The notes beneath the pieces were generated by a model. It saw only the letters and a list, made by a program, of their open reading frames with translations, was not told the DNA's origin and searched no databases. The translations under genes were made by a program, and so were the position numbers. From Flavobacterium sp. (lineage in GTDB: Bacteria; Bacteroidota; Bacteroidia; Flavobacteriales; Flavobacteriaceae), in the NCBI GenBank assembly GCA_015234525.1, contig JADGMX010000007.1, positions 142,366 through 206,365 of the forward strand: a stretch of DNA of 64,000 bases. The letters run 5' to 3'. Below are positions 57,540 to 64,000 of this stretch, in pieces. Each line of letters begins with the position of its first letter. Position 1 is the first letter of the stretch.

Positions 57540-57740
57540 ATGGGCATTATTAAATTTATACCTTACATCTATTTGGTTGCTGCGGCATTTTTTCTTTACG
57601 ACGGTATTGACAAGTTAAACAGCGGGGAAGGCAATTACTGGATGAGTCTGATTCTGGCAGCCGTTGCAACTTTTATGTTTTTCTTCAGATTGAGGTTCGC
57701 GAAAAAGTTTGAAGAGCGACGTCGAAATCCCAATCAATAG
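57540..57740 (+). CDS. Small two-helix membrane protein
   Basis: A 66-residue protein with two hydrophobic helices, residues about 4-22 (KFIPYIYLVAAAFFLYDGI) and 33-50 (YWMSLILAAVATFMFFFRL), and a strongly basic tail (KKFEERRRNPNQ) that should stay in the cytosol. I know of similar unnamed small proteins after lptC in Flavobacteria. It lies 10 bases after lptC and is surely co-transcribed. In related genomes a CNNM/CBS-domain hemolysin-type gene is often found at this position; here it is absent between this gene and the next. Confidence 0.75.
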   Translation: MGIIKFIPYIYLVAAAFFLYDGIDKLNSGEGNYWMSLILAAVATFMFFFRLRFAKKFEERRRNPNQ

Positions 57741-57836
57741 GAAAATTTTGCACTTAAACTAAAATAAAATAAGGCGATTGCAATTATTAAATAGATAATT
57801 GTATTTTCGCAAACTGAATTCAAAACAAAACATATA

Positions 57837-59930
57837 ATGGCAGTTTTATCTAAAATAAGACAACGTTCCCTTCTTCTGATCGTAGTAATCGGATTTTGCT
57901 TATTCGCGTTCATCATCGGCGACCTATTATCGAATGGTGGTTTTAATCAAATGTCGACTGATGTCGGGAGCATTAACGGAAAAGATGTGTCGTTTGAAGA
58001 ATTCAGATTGAAGGTCAGCGAAATCGAAAGAAGTCAGCAGGGAATGACGCCGATTATGGCATCAAACCGCGTTTGGGATCAGGAGATTATGATCGCATTA
58101 TTAGGCGAAGAATTTGAAGATCTTGGCATCCGCGTAGGCGAAGACCATATCATCGAAACGTTTAAAAGCGATCCGAACATTGGTCAAAATCCCATGTTTT
58201 TAAATGCAGCCGGTAAATTTGACGTTGCAAAACTGAAAGAATTTTTCAAAGCTAATCCAGCGCAAGCTCAAGCTTTTGAAAGCCGTCAGGAAAATGCGGC
58301 ACTAAATGCTAAATATTTGATCTATAACGGACTTGTTAAGGGCGGACTTTACACAACCGATCTTGAAGGTAAGATGCGTTATGAAATGGAAACTACAAAA
58401 GCATCGTTTGATTATGTAGCTGTTCCATATTCATCAATTAAAGATAGCGACGCAAAAGTAACTGATGAGGAAATCATCGCTTACATGCGTAAAAACGAAG
58501 ACAAATACAAAGCTGAAGAAAGCCGCGTAATTGACTATGTTTTGGTTGAAGAACGAGCGTCTGATGCGGATCAGAATGAAATCAAAAACCGATTAAATTC
58601 GCTTATAAACGGATCAACTGTTTACAACGAAGCTACCGGTAAGAATGATACTGTTGCCGGATTCCGTACAACGACAAACTTAGCATCGTTCGTAGGTGAG
58701 CATTCAGATATACCTTACGATACGACTTATGTAGCTAAAAAAGATCTTCCGGCTGAACATGCTGATCAGTTGTTCTCGCTTGCTTCAGGCCAGGTTTATG
58801 GGCCGTACATGAGAGGTGATTATTTGTGCATCTCAAAAGTTATTGGTCGTAAAAGTGGCGCAACAGCAAAAGCCAGCCATATTTTGATCAGCTACGAAGG
58901 AACTCAGGTTCCAAACAAAAAAGAACAAAGAACTAAAGAAGAAGCTAAAGCAAAAGCCGAATCGTTATTGGCTCAGGCAAAAGCAAATCCTTCTGGATTC
59001 ATGATGCTTGCTCTTACAAATTCAGATGATTCTTCAGCACAACAAGGTGGTGATCTAGGTTTCTTCAGCGAAGGGCAAATGGTTAAGCCGTTCAATGATT
59101 TTGTATTTAATAATTCAATTGGTACGATTGGTCTTGTAGAAACTGATTTCGGTTACCACGTGATCAATGTAACTGATAAACAAGATGCAATCAAACTTGC
59201 AACTATTGCACAAAGAGTTCAGCCTTCTGAAACAACATCAGACGAAGTTTACAACAAAGCTGTGAAATTTGAAATGGAAGCCGATGGGAAAGATTTCGCT
59301 GCTGTAGCTAAACAACACAACTTAAATGTTGTTCCAAACATCAAGTTAAACGCAATGGATGAGAATTTTGGTCAGATTGCAAATCAGCGTCAGGTTGTAA
59401 GATGGGCATTCGACAGATCAACCAGCGTTGGCGATATCAAACGTTTCGAAGTTGCAAATCTTGGAAATGTGATTGTTTCTCTGAAGAAAGTCAATAAAAA
59501 AGGCTTAATGGCGGTAGACGAAGCGCGTCCGTCAATCGAACCGATCTTAAAAAATCAGAAGAAAGCTGAGATCATCAAAGGTAAACTTAGCGGAAATTCG
59601 CTTGATGCAATGGCGAAAGCTAACAATGTAACCATTCAAAAAGCGACGGATCTTACCATTACAAACGCGGTCTTGCCAAGTCTTGGTTCTGAGCCGAAAG
59701 TTGTTGCAACAGCTATCAGCACCGGCGCTAACAAAGTGTCTGCTCCAATCGAAGGCAACTCTGGAGTTTATGTGGTTCGCGCTACAGCGGTTACAAAAGC
59801 ACCGGCGCTTAAAGAACATTCAGCTTATGCAAATCAAATCAAACAGCAACGAATGAATGATGTTGGCCGGGTAGTTGGCGCATTACGTGCAAAAGCGGAC
59901 ATCGAAGACAATCGTGCACTGTTTAATTAA
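57837..59930 (+). CDS. PpiD/SurA-like periplasmic peptidylprolyl isomerase
   Basis: A 697-residue chaperone anchored by an N-terminal helix (SLLLIVVIGFCLFAFIIGDLL, residues about 11-31). A SurA_N-like helical domain covers about 35-190 (DVSFEEFRLKVSEIERSQQG). The parvulin (PPIC) domain lies near 340-455: KASHILISYEG, then a Lys-rich segment and FFSEGQMVKPFNDFVFNN and FGYHVINVTDK. A second degenerate parvulin-like segment and a helical tail complete the PpiD layout. It should catalyse proline isomerisation and hold unfolded outer-membrane proteins at the inner membrane. The last gene of the coaX-lptC operon; a near-consensus -7 (TATTTTCG) lies about 40 bases upstream. Confidence 0.9.
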   Translation: MAVLSKIRQRSLLLIVVIGFCLFAFIIGDLLSNGGFNQMSTDVGSINGKDVSFEEFRLKVSEIERSQQGMTPIMASNRVWDQEIMIALLGEEFEDLGIRVGEDHIIETFKSDPNIGQNPMFLNAAGKFDVAKLKEFFKANPAQAQAFESRQENAALNAKYLIYNGLVKGGLYTTDLEGKMRYEMETTKASFDYVAVPYSSIKDSDAKVTDEEIIAYMRKNEDKYKAEESRVIDYVLVEERASDADQNEIKNRLNSLINGSTVYNEATGKNDTVAGFRTTTNLASFVGEHSDIPYDTTYVAKKDLPAEHADQLFSLASGQVYGPYMRGDYLCISKVIGRKSGATAKASHILISYEGTQVPNKKEQRTKEEAKAKAESLLAQAKANPSGFMMLALTNSDDSSAQQGGDLGFFSEGQMVKPFNDFVFNNSIGTIGLVETDFGYHVINVTDKQDAIKLATIAQRVQPSETTSDEVYNKAVKFEMEADGKDFAAVAKQHNLNVVPNIKLNAMDENFGQIANQRQVVRWAFDRSTSVGDIKRFEVANLGNVIVSLKKVNKKGLMAVDEARPSIEPILKNQKKAEIIKGKLSGNSLDAMAKANNVTIQKATDLTITNAVLPSLGSEPKVVATAISTGANKVSAPIEGNSGVYVVRATAVTKAPALKEHSAYANQIKQQRMNDVGRVVGALRAKADIEDNRALFN

Positions 59931-59945
59931 TTCACATACTTACTT

Positions 59946-59980
59946 AAAAAAGGCTTCTGATTTCAGAAGCCTTTTTTTTT
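59946..59980. terminator. Bidirectional hairpin terminator
   Basis: AAAAAGGCTTCTGA and TCAGAAGCCTTTTTTTT form a perfect stem with A and T tracts on the two sides, so it can stop both the ppiD-like gene and the convergent GHMP kinase gene, whose stop overlaps it. Confidence 0.85.
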
Positions 59981-60887
59981 ATAGAATGATTTCGGAAAAT
60001 TTTAAGATGGTGTCATATCCGCGACTGCGAAAATAATCGCTCGGATCATCGTCTGAAATAGCGAGAATGAAGTCGCCACCCCAACCGCCCAAACTTTTGA
60101 TTGTACCCTCAAAGTCCGAAAACAATTGTGTTTTGATGGTGTCAACTTTAAGAAGTGCGCTCAAAATCTGTTCGTGATTGTTTAAAAGCAATTGCAGGTC
60201 GCGAACGGTTGTTGCAGTTTGAATCTGAATGGTTATGTCGCTGATTTCGCTTACCGCAGATGAGACTTCGGACGCTTGATTGCGATAGCTCGAAATTGAC
60301 GCTCTGCTGTTCTGTTTGCGATTGAGATAGACGAAATACATTGATGAAGTCAGTTTCTGATTGAACATTGCTTCCTCGTAAAGCTGATTATCTGCAGATA
60401 CTTGATAGACGATCAGATGATTGCATTTCGCTGCAGCGATGTCGTATCCACTACCGCCGAAGGTCTTTGCAAGCAATGTGAAAGCATCGACCTCAGTCCA
60501 TGTTGCAATGTTATTTATCAATGTCGACGACGTTCCAAGACCCCATAAACGCGGAAATGTCAGATGGGTTGAAACTGAAAATCCGGATTGCCGATTCAGA
60601 AAATCGGGGTTTAGCAAATATACTTGATGTAAAATGTTGAGAAGCGTTTCGCGGATCTGATTTGCACTTGCATTATTTGTCCGGATTTCGGTAAACGGAA
60701 AAACATCAGAAAACCACGAACGCGAATCAACGTCGAAACTGTTCCAGATTATTTCAGGTTTGTCAATCGGTTGAACAACAAGATCCTGTCCGAATTTTGT
60801 CGGAAATGCCAGTGCTTTCGCGCCATCAAGAACAACGTATTCGCCGGTCAATAAAAGTTTTCCGTTGCTGTAAAACCGATTTTGCAT
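59979..60887 (-). CDS. GYDIA-type GHMP kinase, probable phosphomevalonate kinase
   Basis: A 302-residue GHMP kinase. It begins YSNGKLLLTGEYVVLDGAKALAFPT, has a reduced ATP loop FPRLWGLGTSSTLINNIA near residues 110-127, then KTFGGSGYDIAAAKCNH near 142-158, the motif that names this family, and GGWGGDFILAI near the end. It overlaps the HMG-CoA reductase gene by one base. The other two mevalonate-pathway ATP enzymes are encoded at 26.6-28.6 kb, so phosphomevalonate kinase is the missing step and this gene the only free candidate here. I recall that F. johnsoniae kinases of this type were reported to complete the pathway; I could not check that. Confidence 0.8.
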   Translation of the reverse strand: MQNRFYSNGKLLLTGEYVVLDGAKALAFPTKFGQDLVVQPIDKPEIIWNSFDVDSRSWFSDVFPFTEIRTNNASANQIRETLLNILHQVYLLNPDFLNRQSGFSVSTHLTFPRLWGLGTSSTLINNIATWTEVDAFTLLAKTFGGSGYDIAAAKCNHLIVYQVSADNQLYEEAMFNQKLTSSMYFVYLNRKQNSRASISSYRNQASEVSSAVSEISDITIQIQTATTVRDLQLLLNNHEQILSALLKVDTIKTQLFSDFEGTIKSLGGWGGDFILAISDDDPSDYFRSRGYDTILKFSEIIL

Positions 60888-62188
60888 TATTTCTGACGTA
60901 TGGTTTCAAAATATTCGACTACGGCCGCATGCGAAACCGGTCTGGATGTAAAGTGGCTCCGGATCTGTTTTCGCTCTTCTTTTGAAGCGTCAAATTGATT
61001 GATGATATTATTAAGGTGCATTTTCATGTGGCCTTCCTGGATTCCGGTTGTGGTCAGCGATCGGAGTGCCGCGAAATTCTGTGCAAGTCCGGCGGCTGCA
61101 ACGATTTCCATTAACTTTTGTGCTGAAGGTTTGCCCAACATTTCATGTGAAAATTTCACCAGAGGATGCAATGCGGTGAGTCCGCCAACGGTCCCCAAAG
61201 CAAGCGGAATTTCCATCCAAAACACGAATTCGCCGTCCTTGATTTCGGCGTGAGAAAGCGAACTGTAAACGCCTGATTTTGATGCATAGGCGTGAACTCC
61301 GGCTTCAATCGCACGGAAATCATTACCGGTTGCTACAACTACGGCGTCGATTCCGTTCATGATTCCTTTATTGTGCGTCACGGCTCGAAACGGCTCAATT
61401 TCTGCAATTTTAACCGCAGTGACAAAATTCTCGGCAAACTTTTGTGGGTCGATGATGTGTTTGTCGTTTAATTCTGCGATCGGACAACGAACTTCGGCTC
61501 TAACGATGCAATTCGGGACATAATTCGACAAAATGCTCATGATAACATTGAGCTCGTCTGCCTCAAAATCGGCTTCATCGCGTAAAATCTTCGCGAAAAC
61601 TTCAAGACATGAATTAATGAAATTGGCTCCCATCGAATCTTTAGTTTCGAAAGTCGCGTGCAATTGATAGTAGTTTGCAAGAGTGCTGGTTTTGTCGATC
61701 AATTTAATATCGATAATTCCACCGCCTCGAGCTCGCATATTCTTCGTGATAGCATCAGTGGCTGAATGGAACTTCGGAGTGATCTCAGCAACATAGTCTT
61801 GCAATTTTTCGAATTCGCCGGTAAATAAAAAGTGAACCTGTCCGACTTTCTCAGTGCTGATGACTTCAGTTTTGAACCCGCCGCGTTCCGACCAAAACTT
61901 TGCTGCATTGGCCGCAGCCGCAACTACCGAACTTTCCTCAATGACCATTGGCACAATATAATGTTGACCGTTGATCAGGAAATTGGGTGCAACGCCAAGC
62001 GGCAGATAAAAGTTGGTTATTGTGTTTTCGATGAATTCGTCGTGTAGCTGCTGAAGCTGCTGATCTGAATTCCAATATTTCTTGATCAGTGCGATTGCCG
62101 ATGTCTTATCAGCGAAGCATTTGCCAGCAATCAAGTCGATTTTTTCGTCCTTGGTCAGACGCGAAAATCCGGTTATAGCTTTGGTCAT
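60887..62188 (-). CDS. HMG-CoA reductase, class II-like
   Basis: A 433-residue enzyme converting HMG-CoA to mevalonate. Typical class II blocks are LTKDEKIDLIAGKC, PLGVAPNFLINGQHYIVPMVIEESSVVAAAANAA (catalytic Glu in the EES segment), MRARGGGIIDIK, KDSMGANFINSCLEV (substrate Asp/Asn), HNKGIMNGIDAVVVATGNDFRAIEAG (catalytic Lys and NAD site) and the C-terminal His in QEGHMKMHLNN. Databases often call this class degradative, yet with the GHMP kinase attached the biosynthetic direction is expected. Start: ATG 62188, chosen over 62206. A -7 element TATCTTTG is at 62204-62211, giving a leader of about 12 bases. Confidence 0.93.
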   Translation of the reverse strand: MTKAITGFSRLTKDEKIDLIAGKCFADKTSAIALIKKYWNSDQQLQQLHDEFIENTITNFYLPLGVAPNFLINGQHYIVPMVIEESSVVAAAANAAKFWSERGGFKTEVISTEKVGQVHFLFTGEFEKLQDYVAEITPKFHSATDAITKNMRARGGGIIDIKLIDKTSTLANYYQLHATFETKDSMGANFINSCLEVFAKILRDEADFEADELNVIMSILSNYVPNCIVRAEVRCPIAELNDKHIIDPQKFAENFVTAVKIAEIEPFRAVTHNKGIMNGIDAVVVATGNDFRAIEAGVHAYASKSGVYSSLSHAEIKDGEFVFWMEIPLALGTVGGLTALHPLVKFSHEMLGKPSAQKLMEIVAAAGLAQNFAALRSLTTTGIQEGHMKMHLNNIINQFDASKEERKQIRSHFTSRPVSHAAVVEYFETIRQK

Positions 62189-62203
62189 TATCGTAGTTTG
62201 GTG

Positions 62204-62211
62204 CAAAGATA
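62204..62211 (-). promoter_or_regulatory. -7 element of the HMG-CoA reductase operon
   Basis: Minus strand TATCTTTG, identical to the -7 of the other mevalonate operon (28622-28629); the -33 element is not recognisable. Confidence 0.45.
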
Positions 62212-62322
62212 AACTATCCGCTAAATAGACCGCTAAAATTGCAGCATCTGATAATTTACATTTAAATTTTATGATTTTGCATTTTCTAAAGTTCGATTTC
62301 AGTTGTACCTTGTGGGCTGATT

Positions 62323-63399
62323 ATGAAGGAGGAGAATGAATTTATACGTGGAAGAGGCGCGCAAATTAACACCGCGAACAAATTCCAATCAGATAAGTAC
62401 GAAATACTCGATGACTTTCTGAATTACTGCGAAGCTGAAGGCGATTCGCCCGACAACAACAAGACGCAACATCTCGAAGTTTTTCCAAAAACAATCGTCA
62501 ACAAGGTCGAAAGTCCGGATGTGCGAATGAGTTTTTCGATGAATGCGTATCAAGGCTGTGAGCACGGCTGTATTTATTGCTATGCGAGAAACAGTCACGA
62601 GTTTTGGGGCTATAGCGCCGGACTCGATTTTGAACGGAAGATTTTGATCAAAAAGAACGCGCCGGAACTGCTTGAACAAAAATTGAACAGCAAATCATGG
62701 CAAGCGGCAACCATTGTGATGTCGGGTAATACGGATTGCTATCAACCTGCCGAAAAGAAATATGGCATCACCCGGAAATGCCTTGAGATATTTTTGCGCT
62801 ACAAACATCCTGTGGGTATCATCACCAAAAACGCATTGATTATTCGCGATCTCGACCTTCTTACTGAACTTGCCAAAGAGCGTCTGATTGGTGTCAGTAT
62901 TTCGATTACATCGCTCTCAGAACAAACCAGACAACTTGTTGAACCGCGAACGGCTACAATCAAAAAGCGGCTTGAAACCGTTAGAAAACTGACCGATAAC
63001 GGAATTCCGGTCAACGTTATGCTTGCGCCGATTATACCCGGAATCAACGCTCACGAAGTGATTCCGCTTGCAAAAGCCGCAGCTGATGCCGGAGCCCTAT
63101 CGATTGGTCACACGGTTGTTCGATTGAACGGAGCTATTGGTGATATTTTCACGGATTGGGCACATAAAGCAATGCCGGATCGGGCGAATAAAATTCTGAA
63201 TCAAATCAAGGAATGCCACGGTGGAACTTTGAACGAAAGTCGATGGCAAACCCGGATGAAAGGCGAAGGCGAATTTGCGAAACAAATCAGTTCTCAGATT
63301 GCTTTAGCCCGACGGAAATTCTTTAGTGGCCGCGAGTTCCCGGAGCTTGATACAACACTTTTTCGGAAGTTTAAAAACGGGCAATTCGAATTGTTTTGA
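62323..63399 (+). CDS. PA0069-family radical SAM protein (SPL-related)
   Basis: A 358-residue radical SAM enzyme. The cluster motif is NAYQGCEHGCIYCYARNSHEF near residues 74-93 (CxxxCxxC), with YKHPVGIITKNALIIRDLDLL near 165-185 and IPVNVMLAPIIPGINAHEV near 228-246 in the barrel. FIRGRGAQINTANKFQSD at the N-terminus is the start common to PA0069-like proteins, which resemble spore photoproduct lyase. No substrate is known for the family; a role in DNA photoproduct repair is only suggested by that likeness. Monocistronic. Confidence 0.88.
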   Translation: MKEENEFIRGRGAQINTANKFQSDKYEILDDFLNYCEAEGDSPDNNKTQHLEVFPKTIVNKVESPDVRMSFSMNAYQGCEHGCIYCYARNSHEFWGYSAGLDFERKILIKKNAPELLEQKLNSKSWQAATIVMSGNTDCYQPAEKKYGITRKCLEIFLRYKHPVGIITKNALIIRDLDLLTELAKERLIGVSISITSLSEQTRQLVEPRTATIKKRLETVRKLTDNGIPVNVMLAPIIPGINAHEVIPLAKAAADAGALSIGHTVVRLNGAIGDIFTDWAHKAMPDRANKILNQIKECHGGTLNESRWQTRMKGEGEFAKQISSQIALARRKFFSGREFPELDTTLFRKFKNGQFELF

Positions 63400-63523
63400 T
63401 CGATTAACCACATAAATTACAAAATTATTTTTTTTGAATTTAGAGGGCGGGCGGGATTTAACAAAGTAAACTGCCGATAATTCTAAATTTTTCACTAAAA
63501 TTGGGCAATATTTCTCAAAATTG

Positions 63524-64000
63524 ATGGTCAAACTTTTTCGAACTACAGCCGCTTTATTTTTATTGCTTTCAATATCTGTCGCGGCTCAGCAGCAAATCAC
63601 AGTCGATCAAATTTATACGGGTGCTTTTCGCGTTCGCCAAATGGATGAACTTCAGGCGATGCGAAACACAAACCAATATACGGTGCTTAACCGCGGCCGT
63701 GGCGAGAATGCGTCAACTATCGATTTGTACGAATTTTCTACGCTAAAAAAAGTATCAACATTACTCGATACCAAATCACATCCATCGCTTCCGCCAATTG
63801 AAAGTTATTCCTTTAATGCCGATGAATCGAAGATGTTGATTGCAACGAACGGAAATCCGATTTATCGCCATTCGTTTACGGCTGATTATTATCTGTACGA
63901 CATCAATGCCAAGACGCTAAAGAAAGTTTTGGAACAAGTTCAGGAACCGACATTTTCGCCTGACGGAAAAAACATCGTATTTGCGCAAAATAACAACCTT
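63524..64000 (+). CDS. S9 family peptidase (DPP-IV-like), N-terminal fragment
   Basis: The first 159 codons of a gene cut by the window end. MVKLFRTTAALFLLLSISVAAQ is a signal peptide, and the mature part (ITVDQIYTGAFRVRQMDELQAM, TIDLYEFSTLKKV, FNADESKMLIATNG, YYLYDINAKTLKKV, PTFSPDGKNIVFAQ) is the start of a DPP-IV N-terminal beta-propeller, with the FSPDG blade motif. The serine-protease domain lies beyond the window. Such enzymes remove X-Pro or X-Ala dipeptides from peptides in the periplasm. Confidence 0.88.
   Translation, partial: MVKLFRTTAALFLLLSISVAAQQQITVDQIYTGAFRVRQMDELQAMRNTNQYTVLNRGRGENASTIDLYEFSTLKKVSTLLDTKSHPSLPPIESYSFNADESKMLIATNGNPIYRHSFTADYYLYDINAKTLKKVLEQVQEPTFSPDGKNIVFAQNNNL

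Overview
The window reads as chromosome of a Flavobacteriaceae bacterium (Bacteroidota), most likely Flavobacterium or a close relative. The signs are: three proteins with C-terminal type IX secretion (T9SS type A) sorting domains, a SusC/SusD/SusE polysaccharide utilization locus, a complete-looking mevalonate branch with the divergent flavobacterial kinases, start sites without Shine-Dalgarno sequences, and Bacteroidota-type promoters (TTTG, 18-19 bases, TAnnTTTG) in front of all three tRNA genes. No phage, insertion sequence, CRISPR array or classical defence island is visible. All genes look intact except the two cut by the window edges (a DUF58 protein at the left, a DPP-IV-like S9 peptidase at the right).

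Layout. 1-6.7 kb: DUF58 tail, tRNA-Asp followed by a run of hairpins that may be a small RNA, a two-gene cassette (YqcI/YcgG heme N-hydroxylase plus DUF1989 protein), a large T9SS cargo protein, a DUF456 membrane protein and a lipoprotein. 6.7-12.4 kb: a glycosyltransferase and its LPG-synthase-like membrane partner diverge from ruvC-hemW-cyclase-YjbR-PH/SHOCT. 12.4-17 kb: DUF4407 protein, small lipoproteins, a PRPP-synthetase-named domain fused to a cupin, LprI-like protein and M20 dipeptidase, then tRNA-Leu. 17.3-21.4 kb: a TPR/LuxR-type regulator and a T9SS beta-propeller protein, separated by two tandem 15-bp direct repeats. 21.7-29.2 kb: small membrane/lipoproteins, DUF885 peptidase, 23S/16S pseudouridine synthase, then UbiA prenyltransferase, mevalonate kinase and diphosphomevalonate decarboxylase, and TspO.

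29.2-51.5 kb is a starch/maltose utilization locus. One leftward operon carries an SLC45-type sugar importer, beta-phosphoglucomutase, GH65 maltose phosphorylase, SusA-like GH13, GH31 alpha-glucosidase and a second GH13, followed by a translationally coupled GDPD and a BaiN-like flavoprotein. A LacI regulator sits between it and the rightward operon of SusC, SusD, SusE-like and a T9SS-secreted GH13. The inferred route is: surface amylase cuts starch, SusCD imports maltodextrins, periplasmic GH13/GH31 enzymes trim them, the MFS carrier brings maltose inside, and phosphorolysis (GH65) plus PgmB yields glucose and glucose 6-phosphate. A 14-bp perfect palindrome near lacI and a 19-20 base motif shared by the two operon promoters are the candidate control sites.

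51.5-64 kb: AsmA-like protein, a repeat-rich gap, tRNA-Phe, the coaX-OMP-TPR-lptC-small membrane protein-PpiD/SurA-like envelope operon, then (leftward) HMG-CoA reductase with a GYDIA-type GHMP kinase, the second half of the mevalonate pathway, then a PA0069-type radical SAM protein and the S9 peptidase.

The least explained structure is a family of nine dispersed, intergenic, multi-hairpin repeats in two related forms, scattered through the window and always outside genes.
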